Below are positions 1-5,606 of a stretch of 7,118 nucleotides of DNA, in pieces. How positions within the stretch are numbered: position 1 is the stretch's first letter; every line of letters starts with the position of its first letter. A program made the translations under genes and the position numbers. The notes under the pieces were generated by a model that did not search any database, had not been told where the DNA came from, and saw only the letters and a program-made list of their open reading frames with translations. Source of the stretch: Candidatus Saccharibacteria bacterium RIFCSPHIGHO2_02_FULL_47_12 (GTDB lineage: Bacteria > Patescibacteriota > Saccharimonadia > Saccharimonadales > JANWIN01); the NCBI GenBank assembly GCA_001790455.1, contig MGCP01000045.1, forward strand, positions 8,710-15,827. Direction: 5' to 3'.

Positions 1-491
1 TTTGCCTGGTCGTATTGGTTGTTTCTAAGTGCGTCGCCCACCTCGCCGCCTATGCAGCCGCTAAGCACTATTAGGCCTTCGTTATGTTTTTCTAGCAAAT
101 CGTGGTCTACCCGAGGACGGTAATAGAAACCCTCTAAGTTAGCTATGGTAGAAAGCTGCATGAGGTTTTGATAGCCCTGGTTATTCATGGCTAGCAGCGT
201 CAAGTGCCACGGGGTTTTGTCTTTGGTTGGGTCTTTGTCTTTATGGGTCCTTGCTGCTACATATGTTTCCATACCTAAGACCGGCTTTATATCTGCACTC
301 TTGGCAGCCTGATAAAACTCAATTGCGCCAGACAGAGTGCCGTGGTCGGTGATAGCAACAGCCTCCATACCGTCTGCTTTTACCTTGTCCATTAACTGGG
401 GAATTTTGGTAAGCCCGTCTAGCAGACTGTACTGGGTGTGGTTATGCAAGTGAACGAAATCTTTTGGCTTGATATCTGTTTTCGTTGCCAT
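1..491 (-). CDS. dnaE: DNA polymerase III alpha subunit, N-terminal PHP domain (partial, runs off left edge)
   Basis: This is the catalytic subunit of the replicative polymerase; only the first 163 codons are inside the window. I translated the minus strand from the ATG at 491-489. Residues 12-26 (FVHLHNHTQYSLLDG) and 45-51 (VAITDHG) are the classic opening motifs of the PHP domain of bacterial DnaE, followed by GMETYV at 73-78 and GFYYRPRVD at 121-129. Putative metal ligands H14, H16, D49, H50 and E75 are all present, so the PHP site may be an active metal site, which in several bacteria gives proofreading (family knowledge; activity here is inferred). The frame stays open upstream of 491 but offers no nearby ATG, and this start gives the usual DnaE N-terminus. 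It begins 14 bases after the ytxH-like stop with no good Shine-Dalgarno; a weak CATAAA lies just before the ATG. It is probably read through from the upstream genes. Confidence 0.96.
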   Translation of the reverse strand, partial: MATKTDIKPKDFVHLHNHTQYSLLDGLTKIPQLMDKVKADGMEAVAITDHGTLSGAIEFYQAAKSADIKPVLGMETYVAARTHKDKDPTKDKTPWHLTLLAMNNQGYQNLMQLSTIANLEGFYYRPRVDHDLLEKHNEGLIVLSGCIGGEVGDALRNNQYDQA

Positions 492-505
492 AGCTTTATG
501 AGGCG

Positions 506-925
506 CTACTTGCTGGGTTTTTGATTTTTTGTAAGATAAGTTTTTAGATCGTCAATCGCTTTGGTCACGTCTTTTACAACTTTGTCCAGTTCTTTGTCGT
601 CTGTTGCGCCCTCGTGTGCCAGTGACAAAACTTCCCTAGCTTTTTTTTGGGCAGCTACCGCAGCAACCACAGCCTCATCTAATCCCTTTTTGGCTTTGTC
701 TTTTAGGGGGCCTGCCTCTTTTTTGGCTTTTTCCAGCAAATCATTTAGTTCGCTATGGGCAGATTTGAGTGTTTTCTCTGTCTCGCTCCAGGCTTTAGTG
801 GTGGTCTTTTCTATGTCTTTCCTAGTTTCTTTGCCACTTTTAGGAGCAGTTAGAATGCCGGCAACATAACCTACCGCGCCGGCAATGGCAGCCCCAAGGG
901 CAATTTTTTTGGTTTTGTCTTTCAT
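506..925 (-). CDS. YtxH-like protein (general-stress-associated, N-terminal hydrophobic segment)
   Basis: A 139-residue protein with the YtxH layout. A short basic start is followed by a glycine/alanine-rich hydrophobic segment (about residues 8-26) running straight into APKSGKETRKDI (27-38), the hallmark of the family. The rest is a long, charged Lys/Glu/Ala-rich stretch with helical, coiled-coil character. The hydrophobic segment probably anchors it in the membrane with the helical tail in the cytoplasm. Molecular function is not established for the family; in Bacillus subtilis ytxH belongs to a general stress operon next to ytxG (established knowledge). Its start overlaps the stop of the preceding DUF948-like gene as ATGA, and a strong Shine-Dalgarno (AGGAGG, 935-930 on the minus strand, 4 bases from the ATG) sits inside that gene. 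This indicates translational coupling. dnaE follows 14 bases later. Confidence 0.85.
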   Translation of the reverse strand: MKDKTKKIALGAAIAGAVGYVAGILTAPKSGKETRKDIEKTTTKAWSETEKTLKSAHSELNDLLEKAKKEAGPLKDKAKKGLDEAVVAAVAAQKKAREVLSLAHEGATDDKELDKVVKDVTKAIDDLKTYLTKNQKPSK

Positions 926-1185
926 TTACCCTCCTTGTCATCTCTGCTTTTTACAGTTTTAACAATATTACCAATTAATCGAGTGATCGCTACTCTGGAA
1001 GCTGCCTTCTGAAAGAATTCACCAGCAGCCTCTGCTTTATCCGCAATCTGTTCGGCTGTTTCTGCCACGTGCTTGAGCCTATTTAGCAGCTGGATAACCT
1101 TGATAAGCGCCACAATGCCCAGCAATAAAAAAATAGCAAGAAAAGTAGACAAGATTACGACCAGAACATCCTCACTGGTTCCCAT
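922..1185 (-). CDS. DUF948/YtxG-like small membrane protein
   Basis: An 87-residue protein with one strong membrane segment (about residues 7-30, rich in Leu, Ile, Val and Phe). An amphipathic helical stretch follows (LLNRLKHVAETAEQIADKAE, about 33-52), and the tail is basic and charged, ending DDKEGK. This matches the form of DUF948/YtxG proteins: one N-terminal helix followed by a coiled-coil-like region. Its position directly upstream of, and overlapping, a YtxH-like gene repeats the ytxG-ytxH order of Bacillus, which strengthens the call. Function is unknown; a cell-envelope or stress role is only inferred. A perfect TATAAT lies 7 bases before the ATG and no Shine-Dalgarno is visible, so this gene may start its own, leaderless transcript. 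It is 15 bases beyond the gatB stop. Confidence 0.7.
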   Translation of the reverse strand: MGTSEDVLVVILSTFLAIFLLLGIVALIKVIQLLNRLKHVAETAEQIADKAEAAGEFFQKAASRVAITRLIGNIVKTVKSRDDKEGK

Positions 1186-1192
1186 AAGCTAC

Positions 1193-1198
1193 ATTATA
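1193..1198 (-). promoter_or_regulatory. -10 box (TATAAT) for the DUF948-like/ytxH-like pair
   Basis: The minus strand reads TATAAT at 1198-1193, 7 bases before the ATG at 1185, in the 15-base gap after gatB. The expected start of transcription falls on or next to the ATG, so the mRNA would be leaderless. No good -35 hexamer is seen at 16-18 bases, where the sequence is the end of gatB. Confidence 0.55.
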
Positions 1199-1200
1199 AC

Positions 1201-2670
1201 CTATATGTCTAATTGCTTTTTGATAAGTCTTTGCGCCAGTTCTGGGTTGGCTTTGCCAAGCGATTTTTTCATGACTTGGCCAACTAAAAAGCCTATGGCT
1301 TTTAGCTCGCCGGCTTTTACATCTGCTGCGGCTTGTGGATTTTCACCTAAAACTTCTTCTACAATTTTGGCAATTTCGCCTTCGTCAGACACCTGTATAT
1401 AGCCCTGTTCCTGCGCGAATTTCTCTATATTTTCTGGTTTTGCTGCCTGGCCTAGCAAGCTAGTTAGCAAACTTTTGGCGCTAGTGGAACTTAGTTTGCC
1501 GCTTTTTAGCAACTCATAAACTTCTGCATAAATCTCTGCACGCACGGCGTCTTTTAGGTCTTCATCTACCTTGCCACCGCGCCTCATGGGTATCTCTATG
1601 TTCACAAAGTAATTTGCCAAAAACTTTGCGTGTTCTTTGTCTTTTATGCTCTCTTCAATTAATGGCAGGTAACTAAAGCGCTCGTCTTCTACTTCTGCCT
1701 CTAGCAAAGTTTCTATGTGGTCAGGGTTAAGCTTTAGGCTTTCTAGGCGCTCTCGCCACTGCCTGGGTAAAACTGGCATAGAGGCCTCCACATCCTTTAT
1801 GTAATCTTCACTTAGCTCAACTGGCGGAATGTCTGGCTCTGGCATGTAGCGGTAGTCATGAGCCTCTTCTTTGCCGCGTTGAGCGAAGGTTTTTTGCTTG
1901 GCATCGTCCCAGCCGCGGGTTTCCTGGACAATCTTTTTGCCATTTTCTAGCAGCTCTGTTTGGCGTTTTATCTCGTACTCTACTGCCTTTTCTACGCTCT
2001 TAAAACTGTTTAGGTTTTTTGTTTCTGTGCGTGTTCCCAACTTGTTTGGGTCTTTGCTAACTGAAACGTTTACGTCAAAGCGCATGTTGCCATGGTAAAG
2101 GTCGGCGTCGCCCACGTCTGAGTAGCGCACTAGCAGGTATAGCTCACGCACATATGCTTTGGCTTGCTCGGCAGACTCTATGTCTGGCTCGCTCACAATC
2201 TCTAGCAGCGGCGTGCCGGCCCGGTTTAGGTCTACCAAGCTGTAATCTTTGCCATCTGGGTGGGTGTTTTTGCCGGCGTCTTCTTCTAACTGCACGCGGT
2301 TAAGGCGGACTATTTTGGTTTGGCCACCTCCGCCAGCTGGCGGATCTATTTCTACATGCCCGCCTTTTACAATTGGCTGGCTGAGCTGGGTAATCTGGTA
2401 GCCTTTGGGCAAATCTGGGTAAAAGTAATGCTTGCGCTCAAAAATACTGTGTTTTTCTGGTCTAGAGTTGACTGCAAATGCAAACCTGGCTGCCTTGTCT
2501 ACAGCAGCCTGGTTAAGCACCGGCAATGTACCCGGTAATCCTAGGCAAATAGGACTAATTAGCGTATTTGGTTCGGCATTTCGGGCATCGTTACCCACAG
2601 CCGCAAAAAGTTTGGTGTGCGTATTTAACTGAACGTGGCATTCTATGCCAATGCTCGGAATGTATTTCAT
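1201..2670 (-). CDS. gatB: Asp-tRNA(Asn)/Glu-tRNA(Gln) amidotransferase subunit B
   Basis: GatB is the tRNA-binding and activating subunit of the GatCAB complex. It phosphorylates the side chain of mischarged Glu-tRNA(Gln) or Asp-tRNA(Asn) so that ammonia from GatA can amidate it, in the cytoplasm. The 489-residue length is normal. Visible motifs: IGIECHVQLNT (7-17) with E10 and H12; YFYPDLPKGYQITQ (82-95); LEEDAGK (128-134); DLNRAGTPLLEIVSEPD (147-163); DYRYMPEPD (272-280); and a C-terminal YqeY-like tail ending in a GFLVGQVMKKSLGKANPEL motif. I place the start at the ATG at 2670, not the in-frame TTG at 2697: the family N-terminus begins there, and GAGG (2679-2676) is 5 bases upstream of it. 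The usual E-x-G-x-x-R-C-D segment reads YHGNMRFD at 192-199. It is separated from the preceding small gene by a repeat-bearing gap. Confidence 0.97.
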   Translation of the reverse strand: MKYIPSIGIECHVQLNTHTKLFAAVGNDARNAEPNTLISPICLGLPGTLPVLNQAAVDKAARFAFAVNSRPEKHSIFERKHYFYPDLPKGYQITQLSQPIVKGGHVEIDPPAGGGGQTKIVRLNRVQLEEDAGKNTHPDGKDYSLVDLNRAGTPLLEIVSEPDIESAEQAKAYVRELYLLVRYSDVGDADLYHGNMRFDVNVSVSKDPNKLGTRTETKNLNSFKSVEKAVEYEIKRQTELLENGKKIVQETRGWDDAKQKTFAQRGKEEAHDYRYMPEPDIPPVELSEDYIKDVEASMPVLPRQWRERLESLKLNPDHIETLLEAEVEDERFSYLPLIEESIKDKEHAKFLANYFVNIEIPMRRGGKVDEDLKDAVRAEIYAEVYELLKSGKLSSTSAKSLLTSLLGQAAKPENIEKFAQEQGYIQVSDEGEIAKIVEEVLGENPQAAADVKAGELKAIGFLVGQVMKKSLGKANPELAQRLIKKQLDI

Positions 2671-2679
2671 ACCTCCCTC
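2671..2679 (-). promoter_or_regulatory. Shine-Dalgarno of gatB that fixes the start codon
   Basis: The minus strand reads GAGGGAGGT directly before the ATG at 2670. The first GAGG (2679-2676) lies at a good 5-base distance, while the second is too close to be used. It sits just where the shorter start needs it and would lie inside the coding region if the TTG at 2697 were the start. Confidence 0.7.
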
Positions 2680-2769
2680 GCAATGCTCAAGTTGCAATGT
2701 ACAATTGTCAATGAATAGTCAATCAGGTAATGATTTAATACATTAAAACATTGGAAATTCATGCATTCG

Positions 2770-2798
2770 TTGAACATTGAACATTGAACATTGAACAT
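2770..2798 (-). repeat. Heptamer tandem repeat, four copies, between the gatA-gatB spacer gene and gatB
   Basis: On the plus strand TGAACAT is repeated four times without mismatch (2771-2777, 2778-2784, 2785-2791, 2792-2798), with one further matching base at 2770. On the coding strand the unit is ATGTTCA, and the array abuts, and shares its last base with, the TAA stop of the upstream gene (2800-2798). The remaining gap to gatB (2671-2769) is AT-rich and contains looser CAATG/CATTG words but no further exact copies. Function is unknown; it may be a simple slippage array. Confidence 0.9.
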
Positions 2799-3208
2799 TA
2801 CTCCATCACTCCCAAATCTTTAAGGGCCTGCAAAAAGCCTAGTAGTGACTTTTTAACATCAGACTGTTTCAAACGTATGGCTGCCTCGTCTTTTAACTTT
2901 TTTGCCAGATTATGGGCAAACCAAATTGTGTCGTTGTCGCTCATAATGCGCTGCGCGCTCACCAGGCGCTCGCCGGTGCTTTTGCCCTTCAACTTTTTTC
3001 TCTTAAGTGCTTCGTCTAGCAGCTTGTCTGCGGTAATAACTGCCAGTGGCCAGGTTTCTTTGCTGGCGCAGTATTTTTGCAGGTCTTGCCAGTGACGCTT
3101 AAAGTAGCCCTTGCGCCTGTAGCGTTTAATAAATTTTATAGAGAAAAAAGCGATAACTAATAATGCAAAAACACCCACCATCAAACCCAGCACTGCCTTT
3201 TCGGTCAT
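2798..3208 (-). CDS. Conserved-looking one-helix membrane protein between gatA and gatB
   Basis: A 136-residue protein with one N-terminal membrane segment (about residues 5-27), a basic stop-transfer stretch (KRYRRKGYFKRHW, about 28-40) and a soluble helical domain. The topology suggests the domain is cytoplasmic. The domain carries WPLAVITADKLLDEALKRK (about 53-71), then GERLVSAQ, then an AH-containing helix (WFAHNLAKKLKDE) and a final helix ending in ALKDLGV. This pattern resembles a family I recall from CPR genomes, with an ADKLLDE...GERL...AH..RN...Y...L..LG signature; no function is known to me. Its ATG overlaps the gatA stop (ATGA), and a GAGGAG Shine-Dalgarno (3222-3217) lies 8 bases upstream inside gatA, so it is surely co-transcribed and probably coupled. 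Whether it helps GatCAB or merely shares the operon is unknown. Confidence 0.85.
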   Translation of the reverse strand: MTEKAVLGLMVGVFALLVIAFFSIKFIKRYRRKGYFKRHWQDLQKYCASKETWPLAVITADKLLDEALKRKKLKGKSTGERLVSAQRIMSDNDTIWFAHNLAKKLKDEAAIRLKQSDVKKSLLGFLQALKDLGVME

Positions 3209-4626
3209 TTGAGCAACTCCTCTGTTTTATCTGCCATTTCTAACAATTCCCTGTCTTTCTTTTGGGGCGCGATCAGCTGCAAGCCTACCGGCAAGCCACT
3301 TATTTCACCGGCAGGAACACTAATTGCCGGCACGCCAACCAAGTTTACTGCAACTGTCATAATATCAGTTAAATACATTTTTAGCGGGTCATCTGTGTTT
3401 TGTCCTATTTTAAAAGCTGTAGATGGCGCGGTTGGCCCCAGCAAAAAGTCTACGTTACTAAATGCCTCTTTAAACTCGTTTATAAGCTTGGTCCTGACCG
3501 TTTGGGCGCGTTTGTAGTAGGCGTCGTAATACCCACTAGAAAGCACATAAGCTCCTATCATGATTCGCCGTTTGGCCTCGCTGCCAAACCCTTGGCTGCG
3601 CGATTTCTTGTAGCTTTCGTCTATGTCTTTTACGTCCTTGGCACTAAAACCAAAGCGTTGGCCATCGTATCGTGATAGGTTGCTGCTAACCTCTGCCGGG
3701 CAAATAATGTAATAAACAGCCAAAGCTAGGGGCAGTGAGGGCATGCTGACTTCTACTACTTCGGCTCCTGCTTTTTTAAGCTTTATAGTAGCGGCATCTA
3801 TAACCTTTTTTACATCTTCATCAAGCCCATCAAAATACTCTTTAATTAACCCTATTTTTTTGCCTTTTAGGTTACCTGCCAAGTCCGTATAGCCTTCTTT
3901 GCCTCGTTCGATGGTCGTGGAATCAAACTCGTCTTTGCCCGCCATTACATCTAGCACCAAGGCTGCGTCTTCTACGCTCCTAGTGAGCGGGCCAATCACA
4001 TCTGTACTGCTGGCCATAGCTATTACGCCGTAGCGCGACACCAGCCCATACGTAGGTTTATAACCCACAGCACCACAAAAGGCTGCCGGCAGGCGGATAG
4101 ATCCGCCTGTGTCTGTACCCAGTGCAAACGGCGCCATGTCTAACACCACGGCTGCAGCCGATCCGCCAGAGCTGCCGCCGGGAACCCTGGTTTTGTCGTG
4201 TGGGTTGTGCGTGGCAAAAAAGTCGCTGTTTTCTGTGCTAGACCCATGAGCAAAGGCATCTAGGTTGGCCTTGGCCACACAAATGGCCCCTTCTGCTTCT
4301 AGCCGTTCTATGGCAGTTGCCTGGTAGGGCGTGTCAAAGCCTTTCAAAATATTGCTAGCGGCAGTAGTGTCTGCGCCAAATGCTAAAAAGTTGTCTTTGG
4401 CTATAAACGGTACTCCGGCTAGCCTGCCAGCGTCCTCGCCCTGGGCAATTTGCCTGTCAATTTCATCGGCCCTCTTTAGTGCCCGCTCCTCTGTGGTGGC
4501 GATTATAGCCTTATAATCTTCGTTTACTTTTATGGTTTTTAGTGACTGCTGCACCAGCTCTTTAGCAGTGCGCTTGCGAGTTTGGACGTCTTTAACAAGA
4601 CTAGATACAGAACCCCACTGGCTCAT
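3205..4626 (-). CDS. gatA: Asp-tRNA(Asn)/Glu-tRNA(Gln) amidotransferase subunit A
   Basis: GatA is the glutaminase subunit of GatCAB and belongs to the amidase-signature family. It hydrolyses glutamine and passes ammonia to GatB. At 473 residues it is of normal length. The catalytic Ser-cisSer-Lys set is complete: K77 in GVPFIAKDNF, S152 in PGGSSGGSAAAV (149-160), and S176 in GTDTGGSIRLPAAFCG (170-185). KANLDAFAHGSSTENSDF (119-136) and GYKPTYGLVSRYGVI (188-202) are further family landmarks. The start overlaps the gatC stop as ATGA (4626-4623) with only a weak GGGTG upstream, so translation is probably coupled to gatC. The TGA stop overlaps the ATG of the next gene. Confidence 0.98.
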   Translation of the reverse strand: MSQWGSVSSLVKDVQTRKRTAKELVQQSLKTIKVNEDYKAIIATTEERALKRADEIDRQIAQGEDAGRLAGVPFIAKDNFLAFGADTTAASNILKGFDTPYQATAIERLEAEGAICVAKANLDAFAHGSSTENSDFFATHNPHDKTRVPGGSSGGSAAAVVLDMAPFALGTDTGGSIRLPAAFCGAVGYKPTYGLVSRYGVIAMASSTDVIGPLTRSVEDAALVLDVMAGKDEFDSTTIERGKEGYTDLAGNLKGKKIGLIKEYFDGLDEDVKKVIDAATIKLKKAGAEVVEVSMPSLPLALAVYYIICPAEVSSNLSRYDGQRFGFSAKDVKDIDESYKKSRSQGFGSEAKRRIMIGAYVLSSGYYDAYYKRAQTVRTKLINEFKEAFSNVDFLLGPTAPSTAFKIGQNTDDPLKMYLTDIMTVAVNLVGVPAISVPAGEISGLPVGLQLIAPQKKDRELLEMADKTEELLK

Positions 4627-4916
4627 GCTAACACCCGTTTAACTTTGATTTGGTTGTCTTGAGCGGCCGGAACGTTCTTTAGTAGATCCTTAGGAGTAGT
4701 CTTGTAATCTTTTACCTCATCTTCGCGCGTCACGTTTTTTAGACCCGTTACCTGATATGTAGGCTCCAGATCATCAACTTCTACTTTTTGTAGTTGCTCC
4801 ACATAGGCTAAAATTTCGCTGATTTCACCCCTAAACTTCTCAACTTCCCCATCTGTAAGCTCTAATTTGGCTAAACGAGCCAATTTTAAGACATCTTCTC
4901 GCGTAAGTTTGCCCAT
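4623..4916 (-). CDS. gatC: Asp-tRNA(Asn)/Glu-tRNA(Gln) amidotransferase subunit C
   Basis: GatC is the small subunit that wraps GatA and GatB and stabilises the complex. At 97 residues the length is typical. The N-terminal helical part reads LTREDVLKLARLAKLELTDG (4-23), the middle EISEILAYVEQLQKVEVDDLEPTY (about 31-54) holds the usual LEPT motif, and the C-terminal part has the NVTREDEV segment. It is the first gene of a gatC-gatA-spacer-gatB order. An extended -10 promoter lies 11 bases upstream with no Shine-Dalgarno, so it probably starts the main gat transcript on its own very short leader. It ends in an ATGA overlap with gatA. Presence of the set suggests the host lacks glutaminyl- and/or asparaginyl-tRNA synthetase, but this cannot be read from the window. 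Confidence 0.97.
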   Translation of the reverse strand: MGKLTREDVLKLARLAKLELTDGEVEKFRGEISEILAYVEQLQKVEVDDLEPTYQVTGLKNVTREDEVKDYKTTPKDLLKNVPAAQDNQIKVKRVLA

Positions 4917-4927
4917 AGTATTTGCAT

Positions 4928-4936
4928 ATTATACCA
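4928..4936 (-). promoter_or_regulatory. Extended -10 promoter of gatC (TGGTATAAT)
   Basis: The minus strand reads TGGTATAAT at 4936-4928, a perfect TGn-TATAAT extended -10 element in the 35-base gap between the phosphatase gene and gatC. The -10 ends 11 bases before the ATG, so the leader would be about 5 bases and no ribosome binding site fits. The -35 region is weak, as extended -10 promoters allow. Confidence 0.65.
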
Positions 4937-4951
4937 CCAAACCTATCTGTT

Positions 4952-5500
4952 TTAGATTTCTACTGGCGTAATTGTTGCTAGCCGCGGAATGAAACCGCGG
5001 TCTTCGGTGAACTCATGACCAAGTCGGTGCCCATTTGCTTGCGCTTCTTCAGACAGCTCCAATAATGTAGCGGCTATAAACAGTCCATGCGTGAAGAAAA
5101 TTGTGTAGTTAAGCTCGCCGGTTCTAATAATTTCTATCAGGCGCTTTGCGCGCTCGCGCGTTTCATCTGGTGCCCACCTCTCCCTTGCATGCTTTGCCAC
5201 AGGGTCAGGAACCCCCATTACGGTCCTATCAAATTCTGCTTCGTTAATTACAGGGTGTATATGCACTTTTTTAAATCCTGCAATTTGTGCTGTTTGTTGT
5301 GGACGAACAAACTCAGAGGAAACTACAGGCAGATCATATTCAGATGGAATTATTCCGTATTGGTTTTTAAGAACTTCTGCTAATTCCTGTGCTTGTTTTA
5401 CGCCCTTTTCTACCAGGGGCGAGTCCACGTTGCCAAAAGCCGTAAAATCACGCTGATTAGCATACGATTTTGCGTGTCTTACCAAAAGTATCTCTGCCAT
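4952..5500 (-). CDS. Histidine phosphatase (phosphoglycerate mutase-like) family protein
   Basis: A 182-residue member of the histidine phosphatase superfamily (branch 1, phosphoglycerate-mutase-like). The catalytic motif LLVRHAKS (5-12) supplies R8 and the phospho-accepting H9; SSEFVRPQQTA (61-71) supplies the second arginine, R66; a glutamate near 87-89 (NEAEF) is a candidate proton donor; and FFTHGLFIAATL (135-146) supplies H138. No signal peptide is present, so it is cytoplasmic. The substrate cannot be told from sequence: the superfamily includes sugar-phosphate, nucleotide and protein phosphatases as well as mutases. The length and the RHA (not RHG) motif argue against a true glycolytic mutase. 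It is divergent from the 199-residue orphan gene. TATAAT lies 6 bases before its ATG and no Shine-Dalgarno is visible. Confidence 0.88.
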   Translation of the reverse strand: MAEILLVRHAKSYANQRDFTAFGNVDSPLVEKGVKQAQELAEVLKNQYGIIPSEYDLPVVSSEFVRPQQTAQIAGFKKVHIHPVINEAEFDRTVMGVPDPVAKHARERWAPDETRERAKRLIEIIRTGELNYTIFFTHGLFIAATLLELSEEAQANGHRLGHEFTEDRGFIPRLATITPVEI

Positions 5501-5506
5501 ACTTTA

Positions 5507-5512
5507 ATTATA
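5507..5512 (-). promoter_or_regulatory. -10 box (TATAAT) of the histidine phosphatase gene
   Basis: The minus strand reads TATAAT at 5512-5507, separated by 6 bases (TAAAGT) from the ATG at 5500. Transcription would start at or beside the A of the ATG, giving a leaderless message. No convincing -35 hexamer is present 16-18 bases upstream. Confidence 0.6.
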
Positions 5513-5566
5513 GACCCGCTTTCAACCTACCCGATACTTTTTTGCTCATGCTTGCATTTTCGTAGT

Positions 5567-5582
5567 TATAGTTGAAACTATA
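5567..5582 (+). promoter_or_regulatory. Perfect 7-base dyad overlapping the -10 region of the orphan gene
   Basis: TATAGTT (5567-5573) and AACTATA (5576-5582) are exact inverted repeats around a 2-base centre. The dyad overlaps the run of TATA hexamers (5579-5588) that is the only -10 candidate for the gene starting at 5607. A site of this kind could bind a dimeric repressor, but no regulator gene is nearby and chance is possible in AT-rich sequence. Confidence 0.4.
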
Positions 5583-5588
5583 TATAAA
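5579..5588 (+). promoter_or_regulatory. Probable -10 region of the 199-residue orphan gene
   Basis: Overlapping TATATA/TATAAA hexamers lie about 20-28 bases before the ATG at 5607, which leaves room for a short leader carrying the Shine-Dalgarno at 5595-5601. No good -35 is seen; TTGCAT at 5552-5557 is too far away, at 21 bases or more. Together with the phosphatase promoter this makes 5501-5606 a divergent promoter region. Confidence 0.4.
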
Positions 5589-5594
5589 GAGCGT

Positions 5595-5601
5595 TAGGAG
5601 G
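5595..5601 (+). promoter_or_regulatory. Strong Shine-Dalgarno (TAGGAGG) of the 199-residue orphan gene
   Basis: TAGGAGG is followed by 5 bases and then the ATG at 5607. It is one of the strongest ribosome binding sites in the window and fixes the start. It also contrasts with the leaderless-type starts of the neighbouring first-in-transcript genes. Confidence 0.75.
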
Positions 5602-5606
5602 CATCC

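Noticed and set aside
561..869. Plus-strand open frame opposite the ytxH-like gene
   Set aside because: It is a shadow of a Lys/Glu/Ala-rich gene, with low-complexity Ser/Ala/Phe composition and no ribosome binding site or family match.
2671..2697. Longer gatB start at the in-frame TTG (2697), adding nine residues
   Set aside because: The extra residues do not match the GatB N-terminus, and the Shine-Dalgarno at 2679-2672 would then lie inside the gene; the ATG at 2670 fits both.
2683..2711. TTGACA (2711-2706, minus strand) as the -35 of a gatB promoter
   Set aside because: At 17 bases the -10 would be GAGCAT, a poor match, and transcription would begin inside or after the Shine-Dalgarno.
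922..4626. Possible UGA recoding (Gracilibacteria/SR1 code)
   Set aside because: UGA ends the DUF948-like gene, gatC and gatA at the expected family lengths, each in an ATGA overlap, so it is a normal stop.
5087..5383. Plus-strand frame opposite the phosphatase, rich in Cys
   Set aside because: It is antisense to a clear catalytic-motif gene; the Cys richness comes from reverse-reading its codons.
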